A DNA stretch of 64,000 nt from CAYWXK01 sp964462515 (GCA_964462515.1 CAYWXK010000006.1:42041-106040); one strand, 5' to 3'; counted from the first letter of the stretch, positions 25,893 to 34,417 are shown. The notes: generated by a model not told the origin, from the sequence alone. Numbers and translations: made by a program.

Positions 25893-26486
25893 GTGGCGTG
25901 CTGGAGGCTGGATGAAACAGCAGGCACTATAGCGGAGGATTCGTCAGGCGATAAAGACGGCACTGTTTATGGGAATCCGCTGTGGCAGCCGACCGGTGGT
26001 ATGATAAATGGTGCACTCCAGCTTGATGGAACAAATGATTATGTCAGCACGCCTTTTATCTTGAACCCTGCCGGTGGCGAATTTTCTGCTCTGGCCTGGG
26101 TCAAAGGAGGCAGCCCGGGACAGGTAGTTTTATCTCAACAATCCACCATCCTTACACCCAGCGGGAAAGATTGGCTCTGCGAAGACCCAACAGAGGGCAA
26201 ACTTATGACGGCCTTAACAGATGGCAGCCCGTCCACCTCTCCACTTGTTTCTGAATTTGTAATCACCGATGGCGACTGGCACTATATCGCCGTTACATGG
26301 GACGGCTCTCGCCGTCGCCTCTATGCAGATGGCGTTAAGGTTGCTGAAGACCCCAATCCTCTTGCTAATCTGATATCCTCAGATAAAGGTCTTTATCTTG
26401 GCGCCGGCAAAAGCCTTGGTGCCGGAACTTTTTGGGCCGGCCTGATTGATGATGTTCGCATATATAACCGGGCCGTGACGCCTTAG
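25893..26486 (+). CDS. LamG domain, probably the frameshifted C-terminus of the GH30 protein
   Basis: 197 residues from GTG: ACWRLDETAGTIAEDSSGDK, GALQLDGTNDYVSTPF, DGDWHYIAVTWDGSRRRLYA and AGLIDDVRIYNRAVTP form one whole concanavalin-like LamG domain. The frame is offset from the GH30 gene. A 2-bp loss near 25885-25892 would account for it, giving the join SPIDLVACWRLDE found in related proteins. With no signal peptide and no ribosome binding site of its own, it is unlikely to be a separate gene. Confidence 0.65.
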   Translation: MACWRLDETAGTIAEDSSGDKDGTVYGNPLWQPTGGMINGALQLDGTNDYVSTPFILNPAGGEFSALAWVKGGSPGQVVLSQQSTILTPSGKDWLCEDPTEGKLMTALTDGSPSTSPLVSEFVITDGDWHYIAVTWDGSRRRLYADGVKVAEDPNPLANLISSDKGLYLGAGKSLGAGTFWAGLIDDVRIYNRAVTP

Positions 26487-26566
26487 GGTACCTCACAACC
26501 ATACAAATGCTCGCCGGGATACTGACAAGCTACTGGTCTGTGACAGATGAAATGATACATGTCATT

Positions 26567-26626
26567 CTGAGCGAACTGGTCCTGAGCGAACTGGTCCTGA
26601 GCGAACTGGTCCTGAGCGAACCTGTC
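26567..26626. repeat. Four tandem copies of CTGAGCGAACTGGTC
   Basis: Three identical 15-bp units start at 26567, 26582 and 26597, and a fourth (26612) differs at two bases. They run into ttgagcatagtcgaaagag, a fragment of a widespread interspersed repeat, suggesting slippage amplification within that element. Confidence 0.85.
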
Positions 26627-26752
26627 TTGAGCATAGTCGAAAGAGTCGAGGGAGACCACAGAGAGCACAGTCCCGCCAGGTTGTTTCTATTATAGATAAA
26701 TCAGCATTTTTATTGTCAAACCGCAAAATTCCCCCAAAAATGTCAAAATTAT

Positions 26753-26781
26753 TTGACAATCTGCGATAGATTTGTTACGCT
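26753..26781 (+). promoter_or_regulatory. Weak promoter candidate before the RCC1/subtilase gene
   Basis: A consensus TTGACA (26753-26758) and a 17-bp spacer precede TACGCT (26776-26781), a poor -10. The distance to the start codon is about 260 nt, through the hairpin cluster. Confidence 0.25.
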
Positions 26782-26812
26782 GGTGATATTAGAGATAAAG
26801 AAGTGATGTAAA

Positions 26813-26872
26813 CTCCGTTAGAAAGGAGCTTTCTAACAGGTTTGAAACACGGGCCGGAGCTTTCTAACGGAG
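26813..26872. repeat. Hairpin cluster with GTTAGAAAG / CTTTCTAAC arms
   Basis: 26817-26837 is a perfect 9-bp hairpin (GTTAGAAAG, loop GAG, CTTTCTAAC). A second right arm, CTTTCTAACGGAG at 26860-26872, is the exact complement of CTCCGTTAGAAAG at 26813-26825, so two alternative stems can form. The CTAACGG core also occurs at 779-788. Confidence 0.7.
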
Positions 26873-27043
26873 TAAAGCCGTTTGTATGGAAACTGAAGAT
26901 TTCCGGTGTCCGGCGTATATCTTTGCGCCGGAACGCCGGAATAACGTAACCGTTAACAGTGGAAAAATGTCGGTTTTGGGTCATTCGAATCTTGACTGTC
27001 GTCAGACAAGTTTCGGATTTATCAATAATTAGGAGGACTAAAA

Positions 27044-30000
27044 ATGCAATCTGTAAATGTGTTTTATCCGACACACGTCTGGCGGATTAAGAAAAATCTC
27101 GTATTGTTAACAGCGGTAGCGGCTGTGTCCTTACTTTGTATGGCACAACCGGCCTTTGCCGATGGCTCTATCATCGGCTGGGGAGAACAAGTAATCGGCG
27201 GTGACTTGTCCGGCAGCTTTGTGAAGGTCTCTGCCGGCGGGGTTCATTCGCTCGCTCTTAAACAAGATGGCTCCATCGTGGCCTGGGGACAGAACTTCTA
27301 TGGCCAGTGCAATACTCCATTGACAGATAGCAACTTTATCGACATTAGCGCTGGCTGGTATCATTCGCTGGGATTAAGGCAGGACGGCTCCATCGTCGCC
27401 TGGGGAAGGAATGATTACGGCCAATGCAATATCCCTTCGCCCAATAGCGGCTTCATTGCCATCGCAGCAGGCGGGCTGCACAGTCTCGGCCTCAAGCAGG
27501 ATGGCTCCATCGTTGCCTGGGGAGACAATGAATATGGCCAGTGCAATATCCCTTCGCCAAATAGCGGCTTTAGCGCCATTAGCGCTGGCGGGTATCATTC
27601 GCTCGGCTTAAAGCAGGATGGCTCTATCGTCGGCTGGGGAGCCAACTGGTATGGCCAGTGCTATGCCCCTTCGCCCAATAGCGGCTTTATCGCTATTAGC
27701 GCAGGCTCGTTTCATTCACTCGCTCTTAAACAGGATGGCTCCGTCGTCGCCCGGGGAAGGAACGCTGACGGCCAATGCAATATCCCTTCGCCCAATAGCG
27801 GCTTTATCGCTATTAGCGCTGGCGGGGGTTATTCGCTGGGGTTAAAGCAGGATGGTTCCATCGTCGCTTGGGGATGGAACGGTTACGGCCAGTGCAATAT
27901 CCCCTCGCCCAATAGCGGCTTTATCGGAATTAGCACTTGCTACGGTCACTCGCTCGGATTAAAGCAGGATGGCTCCATCGTCGCCTGGGGATGGAACATC
28001 GCCGGTCAGTGCAATATCCCATCGCCTAACAGCGGCTTTATCGCCGTCTCTGTTGGCGGGTATTATTCGCTCGCTCTTAGGCAGGATAGCTCCATCTTTG
28101 CCACGGGAGACAACAGCTCAGGCCAGTGCAATATCCCCTTGCCCAATAACAGCTTTATTGCCATTAGCGCAGGCTCGTTTCATTCGCTCGCTCTTAAGCA
28201 GGATGGCTCCATCGTCGCCTGGGGAAGCAAACACTATGGCCAGTGCAATGTCCCTTCGCCCAATACCGGCTTTGTGGCCATAGCCGCAGGCATATACCAC
28301 AGTCTTGGCCTGAAAAACGATGGCTCCATTGTGGGCTGGGGCAACAATAGCTGGGGCCAGTGCAATATCCCTTCGCCAAATAGCGGCTTTATCGCCATTA
28401 GCGCTGGCGGGTATTATTCGCTCGCTCTTAAGCAGGATGGCTCAATCATCGCCTGGGGAGACAACAGATGGGGCCAGTGCAATATCCCTTCGCCCAATAG
28501 CGGCTTTATCGCCATTGCTGCTGGCAGGGCGCATTCGCTCGCTCTTAAGCAGGATGGCTCCATCGTCGCCTGGGGATTGAACAACTGCGGACAATGTAAC
28601 ATCCCTTCGCCCAATAGCAGCTTTATCGCCATTGCTGCCGGCTGGGAGTATTCGCTCGCTCTTAAGCAAGATGGCTCCATCGTCGCCTGGGGAGACAACA
28701 CCTACGGCAAGTGCAATATCCCTTCGCCCAATAGCGACTTTATCGCCATTAGCGCTGGCGAGGTGCATTCGCTTGCCATAAAAAAGGTATCTCAGGATAA
28801 ACTAACTGGTGACTTAAATGACGATTGCCGGGTTGGTTGGGAAGATTTGCGGATATTTACCGAGCAATGGCTGGACAGCCTCGGCGTGGATGTTCGAGGG
28901 GAACTTCGTGCGCAGGCTGCCGCGCAGACCTCCGGCACATCCGGGCCTGTTTCGCCCGCCGAGGCGGGGTACGCGAAGGCAGGCAGCGTGATCCCGAACG
29001 ATGAATATTTCCCGTTGCAGTGGCACCTGCTTAATACAGGCCAGTCCGGCGGCACACCGGGTGCCGATATCCGCGCTCCGGAAGCATGGGAGATAACTAC
29101 AGGAGACCCAAACATCGTGATCGACGTGGTTGACGTGGGTGTGGATACGCACCACCCTGACTTAGTTAACAATCTTGTGCCCGGGTATGACTTCTGGGAT
29201 CTTGATGACATGCCGGACCCTGTTATGAATGATCCAATGGATACGCATGGCACCACTTGCGCCGGGCTCATCGCTGCAGAGGGTAACAACGGTATCGGGG
29301 TTACTGGTGTTGCCTACAACTGTAAGATAATGCCTATCCGACATGGATCAGAAACGGGAGGATTGATTACTGGGGAAGAAGAGGTTACGGCATTTCGGTG
29401 GGCTGCCGCCAACGGAGCCGATGTAATTAGCTGCAGTTGGGGCGTTGTAAATCCTATCACTCATTCCGGCGTTAAAGATGTGACTAAACTCGGGGGGATC
29501 GGGCGTGAGGGGAAGGGCTGCGTCGTAGTCTTCGTAGCACGGAACGAAGGCAGCCGAATACCGCCTACCTCGTCGGCCGCCTATCCTGAGGTGATAACAG
29601 TGGGAGCCACAGACCACAATGACGTGCGATACGAGTATAGCAATTACGGACCTGAGTTAGACATCGTTGCGCCCAGTGGATGTTTCTCTAACCTTGCAAA
29701 ATGTCCCGAATGCGAGTCACTCTCGTGTCGAGCTGACGTTCCGTTCTGGACAACTGACTTCTCTGGTTCGTTGGGACATAGTACACGCAACGATGACCCC
29801 AACATAGTGGATTATGTACAATGGGAATGTGGCACGTCGATGTCAGGTCCAGTTGTGGCTGGCGTGGCGGCCCTGGTTCTCTCCGTTGAGCCAAATCTGA
29901 CCAACGACGAGGTCCGGTACTTCCTTGAGCAATCTGCGAAGGACTTAGGCGCTCCCGGCAGGGATGATTACTACGGCTGGGGCCGGGTCGATGCGCGGGC

Positions 30001-31180
30001 AGCACTGGATATGGTCTTAGCCAAGCGTCCTGACCTGAACAACGATTGGAAAGTAGATCTCAGAGATTTTGCAGTGCTTGCCGCGTGTTGGAAGACCGAT
30101 GATTTGCGAGGTGACATAGGCCCTATTCCGCGACCTGACGGTGCTGTGGATGTCCAGGACCTTGCCTTTATGGGTGAGTATTGGCTGAAAGAGATTCCAG
30201 ACCCGAGACAGGCCTGGGGTCCTACGCCGGCTGATGGCGCGACAAATCAGGCAATATCAATTCTTTACTGGAATGCAGGAGAAACCGCAAACGCCCACGA
30301 TGTATATTTCGGCACCGACCAAAATGCCGTAGAAAATGCCGATACATCTTCGCCTCTATACATAGACCATGTGGTTGAGACACCCGGGGTTCAGCCGTAT
30401 TCTACTAAAGCTGTTACTCTGCAACAGGCGTCAAAGACATATTACTGGCGAATCGATGAGGTTGAGGCCGATTGTGTTACAATACACAAAGGCGACGTCT
30501 GGAGCTTCACGGTTATGCCGCTTAAGGCCTGGAGTCCCACCCCGCTCAATGGTCAGGCGCTTGTCTCCCTCACCCCGACCCTCTCCTGGAACATAGGTGC
30601 CGGTGCGGTTGCCAGCATGGTGTATCTCAGCACCAGCTCTACCTTTCCTTCGGGTTCGTATAAGACGATGATAAACTATGCAACAGGCCAGTTGCGTTAT
30701 AGTTACACTGTACCGACAACGACACCCCTTGCCTACAACACGACATACTACTGGCGTATCAACATGCGCGAGCCCAACAACGCAATTCTCACAGGCGATA
30801 CCTGGAGCTTTACAACGGTGCCCAATATACCTATTACCGACCCTACTCTACTTGGCTGGCGGAAGCTTGACGAAGGTTCGGGCACTACTGTCCTTGATTG
30901 GTCTGGCCATAACAGGCACGGCACGATTAACGGCGGCGCGACTTATGCGACGGGCGTGTTTGACAAGGCGCTTAACCTTGACGGCATTGATGACTGGGTG
31001 AGTGTCGGCAACAGAATCCTCTATGTGGATGGTGTAGAGGTGGCCAGAGACACGCAAGATGCCGTGGCACCTTCAGGTGGTGGTTTACACATTGGAGCTG
31101 GCAAGAATCTTGAGACCGGCACTTTCTGGTCCGGCCTGCTCGATGACATCCGCATTTACAATAGGGCAGTGAATCCTTAA
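27044..31180 (+). CDS. Exported RCC1-propeller / S8 subtilase / dockerin / LamG fusion
   Basis: 1378 residues with a signal-like N-terminus. Residues about 40-585 are 14 RCC1-type repeats of 39 residues (DGSIVAWGRNDYGQCNIPSP and following), each but the first carrying a Cys, enough for two seven-bladed propellers. A dockerin-like EF-hand (GDLNDDCRVGWEDLRIFTEQ) follows. The S8 protease then has Asp in VVDVGVDTHHPDL (about 694), His in DTHGTTCAG (about 734), oxyanion Asn in VARNEGS and Ser in GTSMSGP (about 931). Then come a second dockerin pair, two Fn3/Ig-like domains and a LamG end. The LamG is internally deleted, going from DDWVSVGN straight to RILYVDGVEVA. Probably a secreted or surface protease. 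Confidence 0.9.
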   Translation: MQSVNVFYPTHVWRIKKNLVLLTAVAAVSLLCMAQPAFADGSIIGWGEQVIGGDLSGSFVKVSAGGVHSLALKQDGSIVAWGQNFYGQCNTPLTDSNFIDISAGWYHSLGLRQDGSIVAWGRNDYGQCNIPSPNSGFIAIAAGGLHSLGLKQDGSIVAWGDNEYGQCNIPSPNSGFSAISAGGYHSLGLKQDGSIVGWGANWYGQCYAPSPNSGFIAISAGSFHSLALKQDGSVVARGRNADGQCNIPSPNSGFIAISAGGGYSLGLKQDGSIVAWGWNGYGQCNIPSPNSGFIGISTCYGHSLGLKQDGSIVAWGWNIAGQCNIPSPNSGFIAVSVGGYYSLALRQDSSIFATGDNSSGQCNIPLPNNSFIAISAGSFHSLALKQDGSIVAWGSKHYGQCNVPSPNTGFVAIAAGIYHSLGLKNDGSIVGWGNNSWGQCNIPSPNSGFIAISAGGYYSLALKQDGSIIAWGDNRWGQCNIPSPNSGFIAIAAGRAHSLALKQDGSIVAWGLNNCGQCNIPSPNSSFIAIAAGWEYSLALKQDGSIVAWGDNTYGKCNIPSPNSDFIAISAGEVHSLAIKKVSQDKLTGDLNDDCRVGWEDLRIFTEQWLDSLGVDVRGELRAQAAAQTSGTSGPVSPAEAGYAKAGSVIPNDEYFPLQWHLLNTGQSGGTPGADIRAPEAWEITTGDPNIVIDVVDVGVDTHHPDLVNNLVPGYDFWDLDDMPDPVMNDPMDTHGTTCAGLIAAEGNNGIGVTGVAYNCKIMPIRHGSETGGLITGEEEVTAFRWAAANGADVISCSWGVVNPITHSGVKDVTKLGGIGREGKGCVVVFVARNEGSRIPPTSSAAYPEVITVGATDHNDVRYEYSNYGPELDIVAPSGCFSNLAKCPECESLSCRADVPFWTTDFSGSLGHSTRNDDPNIVDYVQWECGTSMSGPVVAGVAALVLSVEPNLTNDEVRYFLEQSAKDLGAPGRDDYYGWGRVDARAALDMVLAKRPDLNNDWKVDLRDFAVLAACWKTDDLRGDIGPIPRPDGAVDVQDLAFMGEYWLKEIPDPRQAWGPTPADGATNQAISILYWNAGETANAHDVYFGTDQNAVENADTSSPLYIDHVVETPGVQPYSTKAVTLQQASKTYYWRIDEVEADCVTIHKGDVWSFTVMPLKAWSPTPLNGQALVSLTPTLSWNIGAGAVASMVYLSTSSTFPSGSYKTMINYATGQLRYSYTVPTTTPLAYNTTYYWRINMREPNNAILTGDTWSFTTVPNIPITDPTLLGWRKLDEGSGTTVLDWSGHNRHGTINGGATYATGVFDKALNLDGIDDWVSVGNRILYVDGVEVARDTQDAVAPSGGGLHIGAGKNLETGTFWSGLLDDIRIYNRAVNP

Positions 31181-31206
31181 CCCACCTCGCCGAAATTGTA
31201 TGAGAT

Positions 31207-31250
31207 GCCCCCCGCTCTTTACTTCGTAAAGAGGTGGGGGGCCTTTTTGT
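31207..31250 (+). terminator. Rho-independent terminator after the RCC1/subtilase gene
   Basis: GCCCCCC-G-CTCTTTAC, loop TTC, GTAAAGAG-GT-GGGGGGC forms a stem of about 15 bp with one bulge, followed by CTTTTT (31243-31248). It is 26 nt after the stop codon. One of the clearest terminators in the window. Confidence 0.9.
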
Positions 31251-31744
31251 AATGACAGCACCAGTGGAAGACTGAATCTACAGACAAACGCCAAACTCAC
31301 TTCCACTTAATTTACTCGTTCCCAAAAATACTCGAGCACTCCCGCAATCTCTGGTAGATTATTCACGCGTATGTAATACACATAAAACAAAGTTAAGGAA
31401 ACTAATAATCAATCATCAATAATCAATCTGTGATGAAGTTTTGCAAATGAATGTTCTTTTAATCGGCAACGGCGGACGCGAGCACGCAATCGCCTGGAAA
31501 CTGGTTCAATCTAAAGAGCTTGATAAACTTTACATTGCCCCGGGCAATCCCGGCACCGCACAATGCGCTGGATTCCGTCTCCGGCGGATAAACCTCAATG
31601 CTTGTGAGTCGTGAATTGTCGTGCGGATATCGGATTGCGTATTGTGGAACACCGAATTTGCAGGTAGAATTTATCAGGTTGTCTTGAACTTAGAGTTTTG
31701 TTTTTGAGTTTTTAGTTTTAGGTTTTGATTTAGGGAGATATCCT
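31251..31744. other. Intergenic region with purD remnant
   Basis: Between the terminator and the DegT gene there is AT-rich sequence, a short low-complexity stretch (31405-31430, aatcaatcatcaataatcaa) and the truncated purD start (31447-31614). After 31615 nothing coding is recognised. GGGAG precedes the next ATG. Confidence 0.55.
31447..31614 (+). pseudogene. purD: Truncated phosphoribosylamine--glycine ligase (N-terminal remnant)
   Basis: An ATG-started frame reads MNVLLIGNGGREHAIAWKLV, then QSKELDKLYIAPGNPGTAQC. These are the first 40 or so residues of PurD, including the nucleotide-binding GNGGREHA loop and the APGNPGTA motif. After residue 42 similarity ends and the frame closes at 31612. 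PurD is normally about 420-430 residues, so over 90% is missing. It is a deletion remnant or the edge of a rearrangement; a full purD would be expected elsewhere in the genome. Confidence 0.78.
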
Positions 31745-33127
31745 ATGGGAAGGTTTTTGATAAATCGAAGGGCGTTTTTGAAGAAGACGTCAATCGGATT
31801 AGCGGGCGTTAGTCTATTGAAAAATACGACAAATCCGCTTTATGCGGATGTGGTGAAGAAGGCGGATAAGTTAGCGGTACTGGGAGGAGAGCCGGTAAGA
31901 GAAAAGGGATTTGATTTGACCTGGCCAATCTTCGATGAGAAAGAAGAGAAGGCGCTATTGGGTGCGCTGCGCAGCAGGAACTGGTGCTGTCTGCGGGGTA
32001 ATGCGGTCTATGATCTTGAGAAGATGTTTGCGAAGGCGATGGGGACGAAGTATTGCGTGTTAAGCAACGGCGGCACAACAGCGCTCGGCGCATCGCTGCA
32101 TTGCCTCGGCGTGGGGGCAGGCGATGAGGTGATAACGTCGCCGCACACGTTCATCGCAACTATAAATGTGATTACCAATTTGCACTCGCTGCCGGTCTTT
32201 GTGGATATTGACCCTGACACCGGGTCGATAAATGCGGAGCTTATTGAAGAGGCAATAACGGAGCACACCAAGGCGATTGTGCCGGTACATCTGGCGGGGT
32301 ATCCGGTGGACATCGAGAAGGTTATGGCAACGGCGAAGAAACATAATATACCGGTAGTGGAGGATGCGTGTCAGTCGGTGTTTGCGGAGGTCGGCGGCAA
32401 AAAGGTGGGGACATTCGGTGCGACAGGATGTATCAGCTTTCAGGAGTGGAAGTCGCTTGTCAGCGGCGAGGGCGGGGCAATACTTGGAAGCGATGAGGAT
32501 TTGATGCGAAGATGCGCAGCTTATGTCAATAACGGCAGAGACCCGTGGAATAAAAAGAGCGGGTATCCATATCCCGGGTCAAATCACCGGATGACGGAGT
32601 TTCAGGCAGCGATTCTGACGCAGCAATATGAGCGGTTTGTAAAACAAGACAAAATTCGTCAGGAAAATGGAAAATATATAGAGGGCAAATTGCAACAGAT
32701 ACCGGGGTTGAAGCCGAAGAAATTATACAATGAAAATACCCGTATTACTTATGTCGTCTTTGAGATTGATTACGATAGAAAACAATTCAACAATGTGCCG
32801 GCATCACGGTTTGCTGAGGCGGTTCGTGCAGAAGGGATAAATGTCATTTCGGGCAAGACGAGACAGTATGAGGGCGGCTGTCATCGGGAAGGTATGTTAG
32901 AGGAGCATCTCAATTCGAGCGGATTTGCTGCAGCGTTTTCAAAGAGCCGGCTTGAGAAATATAGAGAGTCGCTAAAGAAATTGGAGGCGATGGATAATAG
33001 AAAGACGAGCGGCAAAGAGATGCTGAGCCTCGACTCAAAGATTGCATTCTTAGGGACAAAAAAGGATATGGACGACATAGTTGAGGCTATAGCGAAGGTG
33101 GCGAAGAATAGCGAGAACCTCGCTTGA
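31745..33127 (+). CDS. Tat-signal DegT/DnrJ/EryC1/StrS aminotransferase
   Basis: 460 residues. The N-terminus has a twin-arginine motif (NRRAFLKKTSIGLAGVSLL), followed by a PLP-dependent fold type I enzyme of the sugar aminotransferase family: LGGEPVREKGFDLTWPIFDE, LSNGGTTALGASLHCLGVGA, GDEVITSPHTFIATINV, VVEDACQSVFAEVGGKKVG. The Lys expected to bind PLP is in SFQEWKSLVSGEGGAI. These enzymes normally act in the cytoplasm on nucleotide sugars, so the Tat signal is notable; the exported role is unknown. GGGAG lies before the ATG. It is monocistronic, convergent with the membrane-protein gene at 33207. Confidence 0.88.
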   Translation: MGRFLINRRAFLKKTSIGLAGVSLLKNTTNPLYADVVKKADKLAVLGGEPVREKGFDLTWPIFDEKEEKALLGALRSRNWCCLRGNAVYDLEKMFAKAMGTKYCVLSNGGTTALGASLHCLGVGAGDEVITSPHTFIATINVITNLHSLPVFVDIDPDTGSINAELIEEAITEHTKAIVPVHLAGYPVDIEKVMATAKKHNIPVVEDACQSVFAEVGGKKVGTFGATGCISFQEWKSLVSGEGGAILGSDEDLMRRCAAYVNNGRDPWNKKSGYPYPGSNHRMTEFQAAILTQQYERFVKQDKIRQENGKYIEGKLQQIPGLKPKKLYNENTRITYVVFEIDYDRKQFNNVPASRFAEAVRAEGINVISGKTRQYEGGCHREGMLEEHLNSSGFAAAFSKSRLEKYRESLKKLEAMDNRKTSGKEMLSLDSKIAFLGTKKDMDDIVEAIAKVAKNSENLA

Positions 33128-33206
33128 GAATCGTGACCGGTAGAAACTAAAAACTTAAAGCGAAAAAAGCAAAGCTGAGGCAGAAAGCAAAAGGAAATCG
33201 GCTTGA

Positions 33207-34025
33207 TCAGGTTGCCAAGCTTTTCAGTTTTGCAATAGCTGCTAAAAGCCCAACTATAAACCCTATAAGGCAAAATACCAAACCTGGGCCTAAATGATTG
33301 CCTGCGCGTACCAGTACACTAATTACAATAATCAACCCTATCAGAGTTAAGAATATCTGCATCATCGAGATTTTATAGAGGAGGTTTCTGGGTGTCACGA
33401 ACACAGGTATGGCGGAGGCAAGGCCGATAATAAAGATGGTCCAGCCGAGAGCGCCGGTGTGATAACCCGCCTGGTAACCGGAGACACGGCCAAAAGGTCC
33501 GGGCACTTGAGCCATACTAATGTACGCCCACGGCAGGAAGAACCCCAGGACCACCAACGCCACGCCAACCAGCATCAGAATATCGACCCGGCTGAATTTT
33601 TCTTCGCCTCGCAGTGCGCTGGATTTGCCTATAGCGTCGAGCAATTCGCTACCTTCCTGTGCTGTAATTTTTGCTTCTTCCACCATTCGGAGAATTCTAT
33701 CTCTTTCGGCGGTGGTGACGACTGCCTCTGAAGAGACACTTTCGAATAAGCGAAAAACAAATTTGGCTATCAAAATGAGAGCACAAATGGTGGCTGGTAG
33801 AAATAACCAGAACTTAAAGTAAACTGCGTGCAATCTCGATGGTAAGTAGGACGAAGACGGTATGAACCTAATACCAAGAATTGGCACGATTGTTGCCGCT
33901 AATACAGCAAGGCAAACTACGGTTAATGTTTTAAGTTTTGTGGCAAGTTTTAAGATGAGAAGGACTACAGCAAAACAAACAAGCGGACAAACAAGCAAGG
34001 GCAAAAACGATGGGTAGGATAGCAT
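33207..34025 (-). CDS. Multi-pass membrane protein next to a DUF2089 regulator
   Basis: 272 residues. Three hydrophobic segments come first (FLPLLVCPLVCFAVVLLILK, VVCLAVLAATIVPILGI, FWLFLPATICALILIA). A charged cytoplasmic helix follows (TTAERDRILRMVEEAKITAQ, EGSELLDAIG), resembling the short oligomerisation helices found in SHOCT/DUF1707-like proteins. Four more membrane segments follow. It starts 11 nt after the DUF2089 gene on the - strand, so the two form an operon. The helix may bind or sense the regulator; this is inference. No family name is firm. Confidence 0.7.
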   Translation of the reverse strand: MLSYPSFLPLLVCPLVCFAVVLLILKLATKLKTLTVVCLAVLAATIVPILGIRFIPSSSYLPSRLHAVYFKFWLFLPATICALILIAKFVFRLFESVSSEAVVTTAERDRILRMVEEAKITAQEGSELLDAIGKSSALRGEEKFSRVDILMLVGVALVVLGFFLPWAYISMAQVPGPFGRVSGYQAGYHTGALGWTIFIIGLASAIPVFVTPRNLLYKISMMQIFLTLIGLIIVISVLVRAGNHLGPGLVFCLIGFIVGLLAAIAKLKSLAT

Positions 34026-34036
34026 TTTCTTTCTCC

Positions 34037-34417
34037 TTATTTACGGGTTTTGAGGATAAATGTTGCTTCTTTTACGCTCATTTCGCCTTTTTCTATCGAG
34101 TCAAGAATTTCCTCTCTGGTGAGAGGCCGCTCTTGGGCGGTAGAGCTTAACATATTGTTTATATTGTCGAGCATCTTGTTTATTGTCGGATAAGAGATGC
34201 CGAGCTCCTTTTCTACCTGCGTGATGTTGCCGCGGTGGCGAAGGAAAACGCTGATAAATTTCTGGTACTCAATCGGCAGGACTGCCAATCCACCCTGCTC
34301 GAAAGAGCCGTTAATTTCGCTGCTGCAGCCGGTGCACTTTATCTGCGTAACTTCTATCGAACCACCGCAAAGCGGGCAAGTAGCAGGCAGATTTAGCTGT
34401 TTAATCTTTTTCGACAT
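34037..34417 (-). CDS. DUF2089 zinc-ribbon/HTH regulator
   Basis: 126 residues. The N-terminal zinc ribbon (CPLCGGSIEVTQIKCTGC) is followed by IEYQKFISVFLRHRGNITQV and EKELGISYPTINKMLDNIN, a helix-turn-helix. The tail is LTREEILDSIEKGEMSVKEA. This is the DUF2089 layout, probably a transcription regulator. It is the first gene of a two-gene operon with the membrane protein at 33207 and has a strong promoter (34446-34473). Confidence 0.83.
   Translation of the reverse strand: MSKKIKQLNLPATCPLCGGSIEVTQIKCTGCSSEINGSFEQGGLAVLPIEYQKFISVFLRHRGNITQVEKELGISYPTINKMLDNINNMLSSTAQERPLTREEILDSIEKGEMSVKEATFILKTRK

Larger units (their letters stand above)
26487..27043. other. Intergenic region rich in repeats before the RCC1/subtilase gene
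   Basis: No gene is visible. It contains the 15-bp tandem repeat (26567-26626), the inverted pair TTGTCAAA/TTTGACAA (26713-26759), hairpins at 26813-26872 and a GC-rich inverted stretch (26907-26945, CCGGTGTCCGG...GCCGGAACGCCGG). An AGGAGG lies before the ATG at 27044. Confidence 0.5.

Noticed and set aside
26483..26668. Small - strand frame with repeated FAQDQ
   Set aside because: It is only the translation of the 15-bp tandem DNA repeat.
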